Source: Streptomyces ficellus (GTDB taxonomy: Bacteria > Actinomycetota > Actinomycetes > Streptomycetales > Streptomycetaceae). From it: a stretch of 64,000 nt of DNA. A program made the position numbers and the translations under genes. The stretch covers positions 1-64,000 of the forward strand of contig NZ_JAUEPL010000036.1 of assembly GCF_030406405.1 (NCBI RefSeq), given 5' to 3'. Of this stretch, positions 49,682 through 58,233 are shown piece after piece. The notes under the pieces are model-generated. The model did no database searches, had not been told where the DNA came from, and worked only from the letters and a program-made list of their open reading frames with translations. The first letter of the stretch is position 1, and each line of letters starts with the position of its first letter.

Positions 49682-50236
49682 TCACTCGCCCGACAGGAGC
49701 TTGACCGGGTCGAGGGTGTCCTCGCCCTTGGTCCAGTTGCACGGGCACAGCTCGTCGGTCTGCAGGGCGTCCAGCACCCGCAGGACCTCCTTGGGGTTAC
49801 GGCCCACGGAGCCGGCGGTCACCATGCAGAACTGGATCTCGTTGTTCGGGTCGACGATGAAGACGGCACGCTGCGCGAAGCCGTCCTCGCCCTCGACGCC
49901 GCAGTCGCGCATCAGCTCGTGCTTGGAGTCCGCGAGCATCGGGAAGGGCAGGTCACGCAGGTCGGCGTGGTCCTTGCGCCAGGCGTGGTGCACGAACTCG
50001 GAGTCGCCGGAGACACCGAGGATCTGGGCGTCGCGGTCGGCGAACTCGTCGTTCAGCTTGCCGAAGGCGGCGATCTCGGTGGGGCACACGAAGGTGAAGT
50101 CCTTCGGCCAGAAGAACACCACGCGCCACTTGCCCTCGTGGGACTTGTGGTTGATCTGCTCGAACTCCTTGCCGCTCTCGAGCGACACACAGGCGGTCAG
50201 GTCGTACGTGGGGAACTGGTCACCGACAGTGAGCAC
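49682..50236 (-). CDS. ahpC: Alkyl hydroperoxide reductase AhpC (peroxiredoxin)
   Basis: The 184-residue two-Cys peroxiredoxin has the peroxidatic Cys51 in DFTFVCPTE and C-terminal cysteines Cys164 and Cys166 in ELCPCNW. It reduces alkyl and hydrogen peroxides, with AhpD as reductant. The start ATG at 50236 has AAGGAG upstream. It is divergent from oxyR, the standard arrangement in Streptomyces, and the intervening AT-richer region holds both promoters. Confidence 0.97.
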   Translation of the reverse strand: MLTVGDQFPTYDLTACVSLESGKEFEQINHKSHEGKWRVVFFWPKDFTFVCPTEIAAFGKLNDEFADRDAQILGVSGDSEFVHHAWRKDHADLRDLPFPMLADSKHELMRDCGVEGEDGFAQRAVFIVDPNNEIQFCMVTAGSVGRNPKEVLRVLDALQTDELCPCNWTKGEDTLDPVKLLSGE

Positions 50237-50365
50237 GCGCTCTCCTTGCTGCTGGGAAGCCCTCGTGAGGCTTCCGTGGGGGTTGGACGGAGCCCCAGCA
50301 TGGCACGCAGTGCATTGATCAGTGAAATAGCTAGACTGGCTCGTGTTGATCGAAGGTGGTTATCA
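50237..50365. promoter_or_regulatory. ahpC-oxyR divergent control region
   Basis: This region is visibly less GC-rich than coding DNA. It contains two copies of TTGATC (near 50314 and 50347), each followed by an ATAG or TATC tract, as expected of OxyR half-sites. A CCCT-ATATA-AGGG palindrome lies just beyond, at 50373-50385, in the first codons of oxyR. Confidence 0.5.
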
Positions 50366-51319
50366 GTGTTGTCCCTATATAAGGGTAAGCAGCCCAGTCT
50401 GGCCCAACTCCGTGCCTTCGTGGCGGTGGCCGAGCACCTGCACTTCCGGGACGCGGCAGCGGCGATCGGGATGAGCCAGCCGGCGCTGTCGGGCGCGGTT
50501 TCGGCGCTCGAAGAGGCACTCGGTGTCCAGTTGCTGGAGCGTACGACACGCAGAGTGCTGCTCTCGCCCGCGGGTGAGCGGCTCGCGGTACGGGCCAGGG
50601 CCGTGCTGGACGCGGTGAGTGAGCTGATGGAGGAGGCGGAGGCGGCGCACGCGCCGTTCACCGGTGTGCTGCGGCTCGGGGTCATCCCGACCGTCGCGCC
50701 CTACCTGCTGCCGACCGTGCTGAAGCTCGTCCACGAGCGGTACCCGGAGCTGGACCTCCAGGTCCACGAGGAGCAGACCTCGTCGCTGCTGGAGGGGCTG
50801 GCGGCCGGGCGGCTGGACCTGCTGCTGCTCGCCGTCCCGCTGGGCGTGCCCGGCGTCACCGAACTGCCGCTCTTCGACGAGGACTTCGTGCTCGTCACGC
50901 CCGAGGGCCACTGGCTGGGCGGCCGCACCGACATTCCGCGCGACGCCCTGCGCGAGCTGCGGCTGCTGCTCCTGGACGAGGGTCACTGCCTGCGCGACCA
51001 GGCGCTCGACATCTGCCGCGAGGCGGGCCGCGAGGACGGCGCCGCGGTCACCACCACCGCGGCCGGTCTGTCCACGCTGGTGCAGCTGGTCGCGGGCGGG
51101 CTGGGCGTGACGCTGCTGCCGCGTACGGCGGTCACGGTCGAGACGGGGCGCAACGAGCGGCTGGTGACGGGCTGGTTCGCCGATCCGGCGCCCTCGCGGC
51201 GGATCGCGCTGGCGATGCGCACGGGCGCGGCGCGGCAGGCCGAGTTCGAGGAGCTCGCCGCCGCGCTGCGCGAGGCGATGGCCGCGCTCCCGGTGCGGGT
51301 GCTCGGCCCGGACACATAG
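50366..51319 (+). CDS. oxyR: Hydrogen-peroxide-sensing LysR regulator OxyR
   Basis: The 317-residue LysR family protein has an N-terminal helix-turn-helix (QLRAFVAVAEHLHFRDAAAA, then GMSQPALSGAVSALEEALG) and a substrate-binding-like domain. A conserved Cys occurs in LLLDEGHCLRDQALDICREA, with the second Cys a few residues on, matching the redox pair of OxyR. It should activate ahpCD on peroxide. The start is either GTG 50366 or TTG 50369; an ATG at 50300 would extend the protein through AT-richer, promoter-like DNA and is less likely. Confidence 0.93.
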   Translation: MLSLYKGKQPSLAQLRAFVAVAEHLHFRDAAAAIGMSQPALSGAVSALEEALGVQLLERTTRRVLLSPAGERLAVRARAVLDAVSELMEEAEAAHAPFTGVLRLGVIPTVAPYLLPTVLKLVHERYPELDLQVHEEQTSSLLEGLAAGRLDLLLLAVPLGVPGVTELPLFDEDFVLVTPEGHWLGGRTDIPRDALRELRLLLLDEGHCLRDQALDICREAGREDGAAVTTTAAGLSTLVQLVAGGLGVTLLPRTAVTVETGRNERLVTGWFADPAPSRRIALAMRTGAARQAEFEELAAALREAMAALPVRVLGPDT

Positions 51320-51334
51320 GGCCCGGACACATAG
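51305..51334 (+). repeat. 15-bp tandem duplication across the oxyR stop codon
   Basis: GGCCCGGACACATAG is present twice head to tail (51305-51319, 51320-51334), so the stop codon TAG is duplicated with it. Confidence 0.9.
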
Positions 51335-51340
51335 ACCCCG

Positions 51341-51400
51341 CGCGGCGGAACCCCCCCCGCCGCGTGTCACTCGGGCACGGCACAGCGCCGCGCGTGCCCG
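51341..51400. terminator. Tandem hairpins between oxyR and the RHH-like gene
   Basis: Hairpin one is CGCGGCGG/CCGCCGCG (51341-51348/51357-51364, loop 8). Hairpin two is CGGGCACG/CGTGCCCG (51372-51379/51393-51400, loop 13). They lie between convergent genes and probably terminate both. Confidence 0.65.
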
Positions 51401-51419
51401 GGCCGAGGGGGTGACGCGG

Positions 51420-51644
51420 TCAGTCCGGGGGCGGGGCCTTCGGGGGCCGGCCGCGGCGGGGCAGGGGCCCGGCGGCCGGGGGGAGCCGGCCCGCGTCCGC
51501 GAGCGCCTTGCGCAGCAGGAACTCGATCTGGGAGTTGGCGCTGCGCAGCTCGTCCCCGGCCCAGCGCGCCAGCGCCTCGTACACCGCCGGGTCGAGACGG
51601 AGCAGAACCTGCTTGCGCGGCCGGCGCTCGGGCGTGGGGGTCAC
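51420..51644 (-). CDS. Small ribbon-helix-helix-like protein
   Basis: The 74-residue basic protein begins TPTPERRPRKQVLLRLDPAV, followed by YEALARWAGDELRSANSQIE and FLLRKALADAG, a pattern of strand, helix and helix typical of ribbon-helix-helix DNA-binding proteins (Arc/CopG-like). The tail is Pro/Arg-rich. Its GTG overlaps the stop of the SPFH gene, so it is translationally coupled to it. It may repress its own operon, whose upstream region has an AAAGTG/CACTTT palindrome. No toxin partner is adjacent. Confidence 0.7.
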   Translation of the reverse strand: MTPTPERRPRKQVLLRLDPAVYEALARWAGDELRSANSQIEFLLRKALADAGRLPPAAGPLPRRGRPPKAPPPD

Positions 51645-52588
51645 TGGTACAGGGTGCCCGTGTTCAAAACCGGCTGTGCCGAGCGGTCCCCGCACAGCAC
51701 CACCATCAAGTTGGACACCATCGCCGCCTTGCGCTCGGAGTCCAGCTCGACGATGTCCTGCTCCTGGATGCGGGCGAGGGCCGCCTCCACCATGCCGACC
51801 GCGCCGTCCACGATCTGCCGGCGCGCCGCCACCACCGCGCCCGCCTGCTGGCGCTGGAGCATCGCGGAGGCGATCTCCGGTGCGTACGCGAGGTGGGTGA
51901 ACCGCGACTCGATGATGCGCACGCCCGCCGCCTCCACGCGCGCGTGGAGCTCGACGGCCAGCTTCTCGGTGATCTCCTCCGCGTTGCCGCGCAGCGACAG
52001 CCCGCCCTCGTCGTGGGCGTCGTAGGGGTACTCGATCGCGATGTGCCGCACCGCCGCCTCCGTCTGCGTGGAGACGAACTCCAGGAAGTCGTCGACCTCG
52101 AACATGGCCTGCGCCGTGTCCTCGACCTTCCACACCACCACCGCGGCGAGCTCGATCGGGTTGCCGTACGCGTCGTTGACCTTCAGGACCGCCGTCTCGT
52201 GGTTCCGCACCCGCGTGGAGATCTTCGCGCGGGACGTGAGCGGATTGACCCAGCGCAGCCCGTCGTCACGGATCGTGCCCCGGTACCGCCCGAAGAGCTG
52301 CACCACCCGCGCCTCGCCCGGCGCCACCATGTTCAGCCCGCACATCGCGAGGAAGGCGGCGAACGCCACCAGGACGCCGGCCACGATCAGCGTGACCTTG
52401 GCACCTGTCGAGCCCATCGTCGCGCCCGCCACCACGAGGCAGACGCCGGCCGCGAGTCCCAGCAGCCCGAGCAGCAGGGCCAGCCCGCCGCCGATGCTGC
52501 GCGCGGCGAATTCCCGTACCCGGGGCTCGGGCATCTGCGGCAGGTCGTCCGTGCGCCCGGCCGCCGTGTTCTTACTGGTCGTGGACAT
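51641..52588 (-). CDS. SPFH/Band 7 domain membrane protein
   Basis: The 315-residue protein has two N-terminal transmembrane helices (about 33-85) and an SPFH domain (NMVAPGEARVVQLFGRYRGT, ETAVLKVNDAYGNPIELAAV, YAPEIASAMLQRQQAGAVVA). SPFH proteins form ring-like membrane scaffolds related to stomatin and flotillin. It ends with helices and ALARIQEQDIVELDSERKAA. The ATG at 52588 was chosen for its GGGGGA upstream. The ribbon-helix-helix-like gene follows in the same operon. Confidence 0.88.
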   Translation of the reverse strand: MSTTSKNTAAGRTDDLPQMPEPRVREFAARSIGGGLALLLGLLGLAAGVCLVVAGATMGSTGAKVTLIVAGVLVAFAAFLAMCGLNMVAPGEARVVQLFGRYRGTIRDDGLRWVNPLTSRAKISTRVRNHETAVLKVNDAYGNPIELAAVVVWKVEDTAQAMFEVDDFLEFVSTQTEAAVRHIAIEYPYDAHDEGGLSLRGNAEEITEKLAVELHARVEAAGVRIIESRFTHLAYAPEIASAMLQRQQAGAVVAARRQIVDGAVGMVEAALARIQEQDIVELDSERKAAMVSNLMVVLCGDRSAQPVLNTGTLYQ

Positions 52589-52613
52589 GATGTCCCCCCG
52601 TCGGTCCGCTATC

Positions 52614-52629
52614 AAAGTGATAACACTTT
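52614..52629. promoter_or_regulatory. AAAGTG-ATAA-CACTTT palindrome upstream of the SPFH operon
   Basis: This perfect 6-bp inverted repeat with a 4-base spacer sits 26-41 bases before the SPFH start in AT-rich DNA, where a promoter is expected. It is a candidate operator for the small DNA-binding protein of the same operon. Confidence 0.5.
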
Positions 52630-52793
52630 ATCGTGCTTCGCAACCCTGCGCACCCCTGAGGAGTCGGTTCCTTGGAGATGGGTGCTCATTGTCACGTCCG
52701 GAAAAGGCCGGATCCGTTGAACTTTGTCAGTACCCCTGGTGTTAGTTTGCTGAGCTGATTCGCAGCGGAAGAGCAGAGCGGAGCGACGGAGCG

Positions 52794-55049
52794 ATGGGTC
52801 GAGCGGAAGCGCGACGGGCGCGGCAGCGCGGGGCGCGCAGGGCGGAGACCGGGGGCGCGGGCATACGCCGCTTCTTCACCTGGAAGAGATTGCTGGGCAC
52901 GTTCTTCGGGTGCTGCCTGTTCGCGATGGGCGCCTTCTATGTGATCTACCTGCTCGTTCCCGTGCCGGACCCCAACGAGCAGGCGACGATGCAGAGCAAC
53001 GTCTACAAGTACAGCAACGGCAAGATCCTGGCCCGTACCGGTGAGATCAACCGCGAGATCGTCGGCCTCGACAAGATCCCGGACGAGGTGGAGAAGGCAT
53101 TCGTCGCCGCGGAGAACAAGACCTTCTACGAGGACTCCGGCATCGACATCAAGGGCACCGCCCGCGGTGTGCTCAACACCCTCGCCGGCAAGGGCAAGCA
53201 GGGCGGCTCGACCATCACCCAGCAGTACGTCAAGAACTACTACCTGAACCAGGACCAGACGGTCACCCGCAAGCTCAAGGAGCTGGTGATCTCCCTCAAG
53301 GTAGACCAGCGCATGAAGAAGCCGGCCATCCTCGCGGGATACATCAACACCAGCTACTACGGCCGCGGCGCCTACGGCATCCAGGCCGCCGCCCAGGCGT
53401 ACTACGGCGTCGACGCCGAGAAGCTGACCGTCTCGCAGGGCGCCTACCTCGCCGCCCTCCTCCAGGCCCCCAGCCAGTACGACTGGTCCGTCGCCGGCGC
53501 CACCGGCCGCGAACTCGTCAAGGAGCGCTGGAACTACGTACTCGACAACATGGTCGAGGAGGGCTGGCTGCCGGCGTCGCAGCGCGCCGGGCAGACGTTC
53601 CCGGTGCCGCAGGAGCCGAAGGCCGCGCCCGGCATGGAGGGGCAGACCGGCTACCTGGTGGAGGCCGCCAAGCAGGAGCTGATGGACCGCAACGACATCA
53701 GCGAGAAGGACATCAACGCCGGCGGCTGGACCATCACCCTCAACATCGACGAGAAGAAGCAGAAGCAGCTCGTCAAGGCGGTCAAGCGGCAGCTGGAGGA
53801 CCACCTCGACCGCAAGACCAACAAGGTCGACGCGACGGTCCAGGCCGGTGCCACCTCCGTCGACCCCGAGAACGGTCACGTCGTGGCTCTGTACGGAGGC
53901 GTCGGCGCCACCGAGCACTGGCTGTCCAACGCCACCCGCCGCGACTACCAGCCCGCCTCCACCTTCAAGCCCATCGTCTTCGCCTCCGCCCTGGAGAACG
54001 GCTCGCGGACGCAGGACGGCAACGAGATCGGCCTCAACACCGTCTACGACGGCACCAGCCGCCGCCCCGTCCAGGGCAGCGACACCCCCTTCGCGCCGCA
54101 GAACGAGGACGACCGCAGCTACGGCCCCGTCACCGTGCAGCAGGCCATGAACAAGTCCATCAACTCCGTCTTCGCCCAGATGATCGTGGACGTCACCCCG
54201 GCCAAGGCCAAGGAGACCGCCCTCGCCCTCGGTATGAAGGACAGCGACGGCTTCGTCGAGACGCCCGCGATGACACTCGGCACCATGGGAGCCTCCACCT
54301 GGGACATGGCCGCGGTGTACGCCACCTTCGACAACCACGGCAAGAAGGTCACCCCGACGATCGTGAAGTCCGCCGAGCACAAGGACCGCGTGATCGAGCC
54401 CGGGGAGTCCGTCGGCGCCCAGGTCATCAGCCGCGAGAGCGCCGACACCGTCACCGCCGCCCTGACCGGCGTCGTCAAGAACGGCTCCGGCCACGAGGCC
54501 AACACCTCCGCGTACCAGGCGGCCGGCAAGACCGGTACGTCGGAGAACAACAAGTCGGCCTGGTTCGCCGGCTACACGCCCGAACTGACCACGGTCGTCG
54601 CCCTGTTCGGCGAGGACGCCCAGAAGGGCAAGCAGGTCACCCTGACCGGCACTGCCAACTCCGGCCGCGCCAACGGCGGTGGCTTCCCGGCCCGCATCTG
54701 GGCCGACTACACGCTGCGCGCCCTCGGCGGCGGCTCCGACGCCCGGTTCGACCTGGACATCGCCGAGACCGCCGCGCCCATCCCCACGGCGACGCCGACG
54801 CCCACCGACGAGCCGACCAGGACCGAGTCGCCCACCGGCGAGCCGACGCGGACCCAGAGCCCCACCCCCACCCCCACCCCGACGCGTACCCCCACCCCCA
54901 CGCGTACGCCGACGACCCCGACCCCCACTCCCACGCCGACCGACGACCCGACCGGTGAGGTCATCGGCGGTGGGAGCGGTGAGCCGACCGGCGAGCCGGG
55001 CGGCAACGGCAACGGTGGCGGCGGCGATGAGAAACCGCCCAAGCCCTGA
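52794..55049 (+). CDS. Class A penicillin-binding protein (transglycosylase/transpeptidase)
   Basis: The 751-residue bifunctional cell wall synthase has a basic cytoplasmic N-terminus and one transmembrane helix (about 38-60). The GT51 domain has catalytic Glu107 in FVAAENKTFYEDSG and the GGSTITQQYVKN motif. The transpeptidase domain has the active Ser389 in PASTFKPIVF, SxN in KSINSVF and KTGTS at 579-583. A Thr/Pro-rich tail with PT repeats and a Gly-rich end follows, as in other actinobacterial PBPs. It polymerises glycan and cross-links it outside the membrane. A strong terminator follows. Confidence 0.95.
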   Translation: MGRAEARRARQRGARRAETGGAGIRRFFTWKRLLGTFFGCCLFAMGAFYVIYLLVPVPDPNEQATMQSNVYKYSNGKILARTGEINREIVGLDKIPDEVEKAFVAAENKTFYEDSGIDIKGTARGVLNTLAGKGKQGGSTITQQYVKNYYLNQDQTVTRKLKELVISLKVDQRMKKPAILAGYINTSYYGRGAYGIQAAAQAYYGVDAEKLTVSQGAYLAALLQAPSQYDWSVAGATGRELVKERWNYVLDNMVEEGWLPASQRAGQTFPVPQEPKAAPGMEGQTGYLVEAAKQELMDRNDISEKDINAGGWTITLNIDEKKQKQLVKAVKRQLEDHLDRKTNKVDATVQAGATSVDPENGHVVALYGGVGATEHWLSNATRRDYQPASTFKPIVFASALENGSRTQDGNEIGLNTVYDGTSRRPVQGSDTPFAPQNEDDRSYGPVTVQQAMNKSINSVFAQMIVDVTPAKAKETALALGMKDSDGFVETPAMTLGTMGASTWDMAAVYATFDNHGKKVTPTIVKSAEHKDRVIEPGESVGAQVISRESADTVTAALTGVVKNGSGHEANTSAYQAAGKTGTSENNKSAWFAGYTPELTTVVALFGEDAQKGKQVTLTGTANSGRANGGGFPARIWADYTLRALGGGSDARFDLDIAETAAPIPTATPTPTDEPTRTESPTGEPTRTQSPTPTPTPTRTPTPTRTPTTPTPTPTPTDDPTGEVIGGGSGEPTGEPGGNGNGGGGDEKPPKP

Positions 55050-55073
55050 GGTGAGCCCCGGGGCGACATGACA

Positions 55074-55120
55074 GGACGACGGTGGCCGGGCCCTCACCGG
55101 GGGCTCGGCCACCGTCGTCC
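55074..55120. terminator. Bidirectional terminator, PBP / SpoIIE phosphatase
   Basis: A 15-bp perfect stem (GGACGACGGTGGCCG, 55074-55088, with 55106-55120) surrounds a smaller inner pairing of GGCCC. It is placed between two convergent stop codons. Confidence 0.88.
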
Positions 55121-55164
55121 CACGGGGAGCGCCATATACGGGAGCGGTCTTTACGGAAGTGCTG

Positions 55165-57237
55165 TCACACGCGGGTCGGCAGCTCGAACCAGACCACCTT
55201 GCCGGTCGACAGCCGCGTCGCCCCCCACCGCCTGGCCAGCCGGTTCACCAGGAACAGCCCCCGCCCGCCCTCGTCGGTGTCACGGGCCCGCCGCTGGCGC
55301 GGCAGCTGCGGCGAGTCGTCACCCACCTCGCAGCGCAGTACGTCGGTCCGCAGCAGCCGCAGTGTCACCGGCCGCTCCGCGTACCGCACGGCATTGGTGA
55401 CCACCTCGCTGACCAGCAGTTCCACGCTGTCCGACAGCTCCTCCAGGCCCCAGCGGGCCAGCGCCCGCCGGGCCAGGCGCCGAGCGCGGCCGGGCGCCTG
55501 CTCCTCCGGCTCCAGGAACCAGTAGGCGACATCGCTCGGCGCGATCCCGTCGAAGCGGGCGGCGAGCAGCGCGATGTCGTCGTCCCGGTCGCCCGGGCCG
55601 AGCATGTCCAGTACGTCGTCGCAGAGTGCCTCCAGCGGCGGCGAGTGGTCCGGGCCGGTCAGCTGGGCGGTCGCGGCGAGCCGCTCGCGCAGCTGCTCTA
55701 TCCCGGTCCACACGTCGCGCAGCCGCGACTCGACCAGCCCGTCGGTGTAGAGGAGCAGGGTCGCCCCGGCCGGCGCGTCCAGCTCGACCGCCTCGAAGTC
55801 CACGCCGCCCACGCCGATGGGCGCCCCGGGCGGGACGCGCAGCACCTCGGCGCGGCCGCCGAGGTGGAGCAGTATCGGTGGCGGGTGGCCCGCGTTGGCG
55901 ATGGTGATCCGGTGCGCGACCGGGTCGTACACCGCGTACAGGCAGGTGGCCATGCGGTTCTCGCCGAGCCGCTGGGCCTGCTCGTCGAGGTGGTGCAGCA
56001 CCTCCTGCGGCGGCAGGTCGAGCCCGGCGAGGGTCTGCGCGGTGGTACGCAGCTGGCCCATGATCGCCGCGGAGGTCATGGAGTGCCCCATGACGTCACC
56101 CACGACCAGGGCGACCCGGCTGCCGGGCAGCGGGATCGCGTCGTACCAGTCGCCGCCGACGCGGGCCGTCTCGGCCGCCGGGAGGTAGCGCGAGGCGAGC
56201 TTCACGCCGGTGGGCTGCGGCAGGTTCTCGGGCAGCATGGTGCGCTGCAACTCGTCGGCGATGTAGGCCTCGCGCCCGTACAGCACCGCCTTGTCGATGC
56301 CGAGCGCGGTGTGGGTGGCCAGCTGCGCCGCCACCAGCAGGTCGTTCGGCTCGAACGCGGGCCGGTCCGGGCGGCGCAGGAACACGGCCGCGCCGATCAC
56401 CCGGCGCCGCCCGCGCAGCGGAGCGAGGATGGCGCGGTGCCCGGACGGTACGGAGCGCCCGTCGCCGAGCAGTTCGGGCAGCGCGGCGCGGGCCGCGGCG
56501 GAGTCGCCGAAGACGGGGCGCACGCCGCGCAGGACCTCGGCGAGGGCGCCCCCGGCCTGGAGCCGGCACAGCTCGGCGGCCGGGCCGAGTCCGGTGTCGG
56601 CGTCGGCCGGGGAGAGGCCCAGGTCGTAGTCGTCGTCGGTTAAACGCAGCCGGTCCGTGCGGCGCAGGCGCAGGACGAACGGGTCGATGGGCCGCTCGTC
56701 GCCCACGGGGAGCGGGTCGCGGAGGTAGACGAGGATCGCGTCGGAGAACGTCGGCACGGTGGCCCGGCACAGGCCGAGCACGATCTCGTCCAGGTCGATG
56801 CCACGGGCGATCCGGCGCGTGGCGGCGCCCACGAACCGCAGCCGGTCGCCCTCGCGCCGGGCGGCTCCGGCCGGTTCCTGGGGCCCGATCCCGCCCTGGG
56901 CCATGGCCTGGGCCTGGCTGTGGGCCTGGCTCTGGGCCGGCAGCCCGTCGAGCGGCACGGACAGGGGTGCGACGCCGTGGCCGGGGCCGGTGGCGGCGCC
57001 CTGGCCGGGCCCGGTGGCGGGCGTGTGACCGGACGGGCCGCCCGTGTGGCCCGAAGCGGACGCCACGGGGGCCGCCGTCCCGGTGGCCGCGCCCGGGGCG
57101 GGCCCCGCGCAGGGCGCGGGCGCAGGAGCGGGCGACGCGGCGGGGGACGGAGGCGTCTCCTGCCGCGGCCGGGTGCGTTCCTGCGGCCGGGCAGCCAGGG
57201 GCTGCCGGCCTTCGTGGGAGGTGGGATGCTCCGTCAC
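55165..57237 (-). CDS. SpoIIE-type PP2C phosphatase with GAF and anti-sigma-like ATPase domains
   Basis: The 690-residue protein has a long Pro/Ala/Gln-rich disordered N-terminus (1-120), a GAF domain (about 135-320) and a SpoIIE PP2C phosphatase (about 340-565; GGDWYDAIPLPG, VVGDVMGHSM, DDDIALLAARF). A C-terminal HATPase domain of the SpoIIAB/RsbW type follows (about 580-690; ELLVSEVVTNAVRYAE, GRGLFLVNRLA). Such fusions regulate anti-anti-sigma factors and so alternative sigma factors such as SigB relatives of Streptomyces. The GAF domain may sense a small ligand. Partner genes are not adjacent. Confidence 0.9.
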   Translation of the reverse strand: MTEHPTSHEGRQPLAARPQERTRPRQETPPSPAASPAPAPAPCAGPAPGAATGTAAPVASASGHTGGPSGHTPATGPGQGAATGPGHGVAPLSVPLDGLPAQSQAHSQAQAMAQGGIGPQEPAGAARREGDRLRFVGAATRRIARGIDLDEIVLGLCRATVPTFSDAILVYLRDPLPVGDERPIDPFVLRLRRTDRLRLTDDDYDLGLSPADADTGLGPAAELCRLQAGGALAEVLRGVRPVFGDSAAARAALPELLGDGRSVPSGHRAILAPLRGRRRVIGAAVFLRRPDRPAFEPNDLLVAAQLATHTALGIDKAVLYGREAYIADELQRTMLPENLPQPTGVKLASRYLPAAETARVGGDWYDAIPLPGSRVALVVGDVMGHSMTSAAIMGQLRTTAQTLAGLDLPPQEVLHHLDEQAQRLGENRMATCLYAVYDPVAHRITIANAGHPPPILLHLGGRAEVLRVPPGAPIGVGGVDFEAVELDAPAGATLLLYTDGLVESRLRDVWTGIEQLRERLAATAQLTGPDHSPPLEALCDDVLDMLGPGDRDDDIALLAARFDGIAPSDVAYWFLEPEEQAPGRARRLARRALARWGLEELSDSVELLVSEVVTNAVRYAERPVTLRLLRTDVLRCEVGDDSPQLPRQRRARDTDEGGRGLFLVNRLARRWGATRLSTGKVVWFELPTRV

Positions 57238-57471
57238 GCGTGGGATTCCGTCCGTCCGGGCCGGTAGTGCGATGCGATCGCTCTGTCAGGCGCTATACCC
57301 GCTCTGAGGGCGGCGTCGACAAGGGGGGACGTATCCGGGCACGGATCAGGCACGGCTCCACCCCCTTATGGATGACTTACGGTCAGTTCCTGGTCTCTGC
57401 TCAGTCGTTATTGCTCCGCGAACTTCCGGAGGACGATCCTACGTTTGCACCCCAGGGGCACATCAAGGGTC

Positions 57472-58161
57472 TCATGGAGCCGTGTGCGCCGGGAGGTGAT
57501 CCCAGTCCGCCGGCAGCTCGGGCACCGTCCAGCGCGGGTCGGGCCGCCAGTCCTCCCAGCCGTCCGCGAACGGCGTGCCCCACGCCCGGATCGCCTCGAC
57601 CGCCGCCCGCCCCGCCTGCCGCACCCGGCGGGCCTGGGCCGGGCCCATCAGGCCGCTGCGCTGCGCCTGGGCGAACTCGTCCTCGTCACGCCAGAGCCAA
57701 CTGCGATCCGGGTAGACCGAGATGTCCAGGAAGTGGTCCTCGGAGTCGACGCCGTCCGACCATCGGATGCGCGGCTCCTCCAGGTTGACGTACCAGCTGC
57801 GGAACTGCCAGCCGCGCTCCCAGAACAGCCACACCGACCACGGCTCCCCGGGCCGCGCCAGCTTCAGCACCCCCGTGCCGGCCCACCGGGTGCGCATGGT
57901 GGTGCGCGGCGCGGTGTACCGGGTGGCGAGCGGCTCCTCGTGCACGGGGGTGCCGTCGGTGAGCACCGGCTTGACGCACTCGGTGCCCGGCGCCATCCAG
58001 ACGGCCAGGAGGTCGTCGGTGTCCTGGACGACGGTCACGGGCCGGCAGATGTGGATGTGACCGCCGCCGTTGTCCCGGTAGCGCCACAGGATCCGCGAAC
58101 CCGGCGACCAGCGCGTGCCGCCGGGGCGCGCCCCGTTTCCTGTCGTCGTCTCGGCTGTCAT
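57472..58161 (-). CDS. DUF402 (FomD-like) family protein
   Basis: The 229-residue soluble protein has the DUF402 pattern: ILWRYRDNG near the start, then FRSWYVNLEEPRIRWSDGVD and SEDHFLDISVYPD, where acidic residues bind metal ions in the family, and LWRDEDEFAQAQRSGL afterwards. FomD of fosfomycin biosynthesis and other members hydrolyse nucleoside-diphosphate or monophosphate esters. A housekeeping nucleotide hydrolase role is plausible here. It lies 72 bp upstream of nothing on its own strand except the phosphatase gene, and its neighbour fumC is transcribed in the same direction. Confidence 0.8.
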   Translation of the reverse strand: MTAETTTGNGARPGGTRWSPGSRILWRYRDNGGGHIHICRPVTVVQDTDDLLAVWMAPGTECVKPVLTDGTPVHEEPLATRYTAPRTTMRTRWAGTGVLKLARPGEPWSVWLFWERGWQFRSWYVNLEEPRIRWSDGVDSEDHFLDISVYPDRSWLWRDEDEFAQAQRSGLMGPAQARRVRQAGRAAVEAIRAWGTPFADGWEDWRPDPRWTVPELPADWDHLPAHTAP

Positions 58162-58233
58162 GCGCAGATCTTAGGGGTGCGACCCCGGCCGCGCCGCGAC
58201 GCACGTCACGGGCGGCGCGGCCGGAAATCTGTG

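Noticed and set aside
51420..52133. A 237-codon minus-strand frame extending the small RHH-like gene upstream
   Set aside because: The extension overlaps the SPFH gene in another frame; the GTG overlapping the SPFH stop is the natural start.
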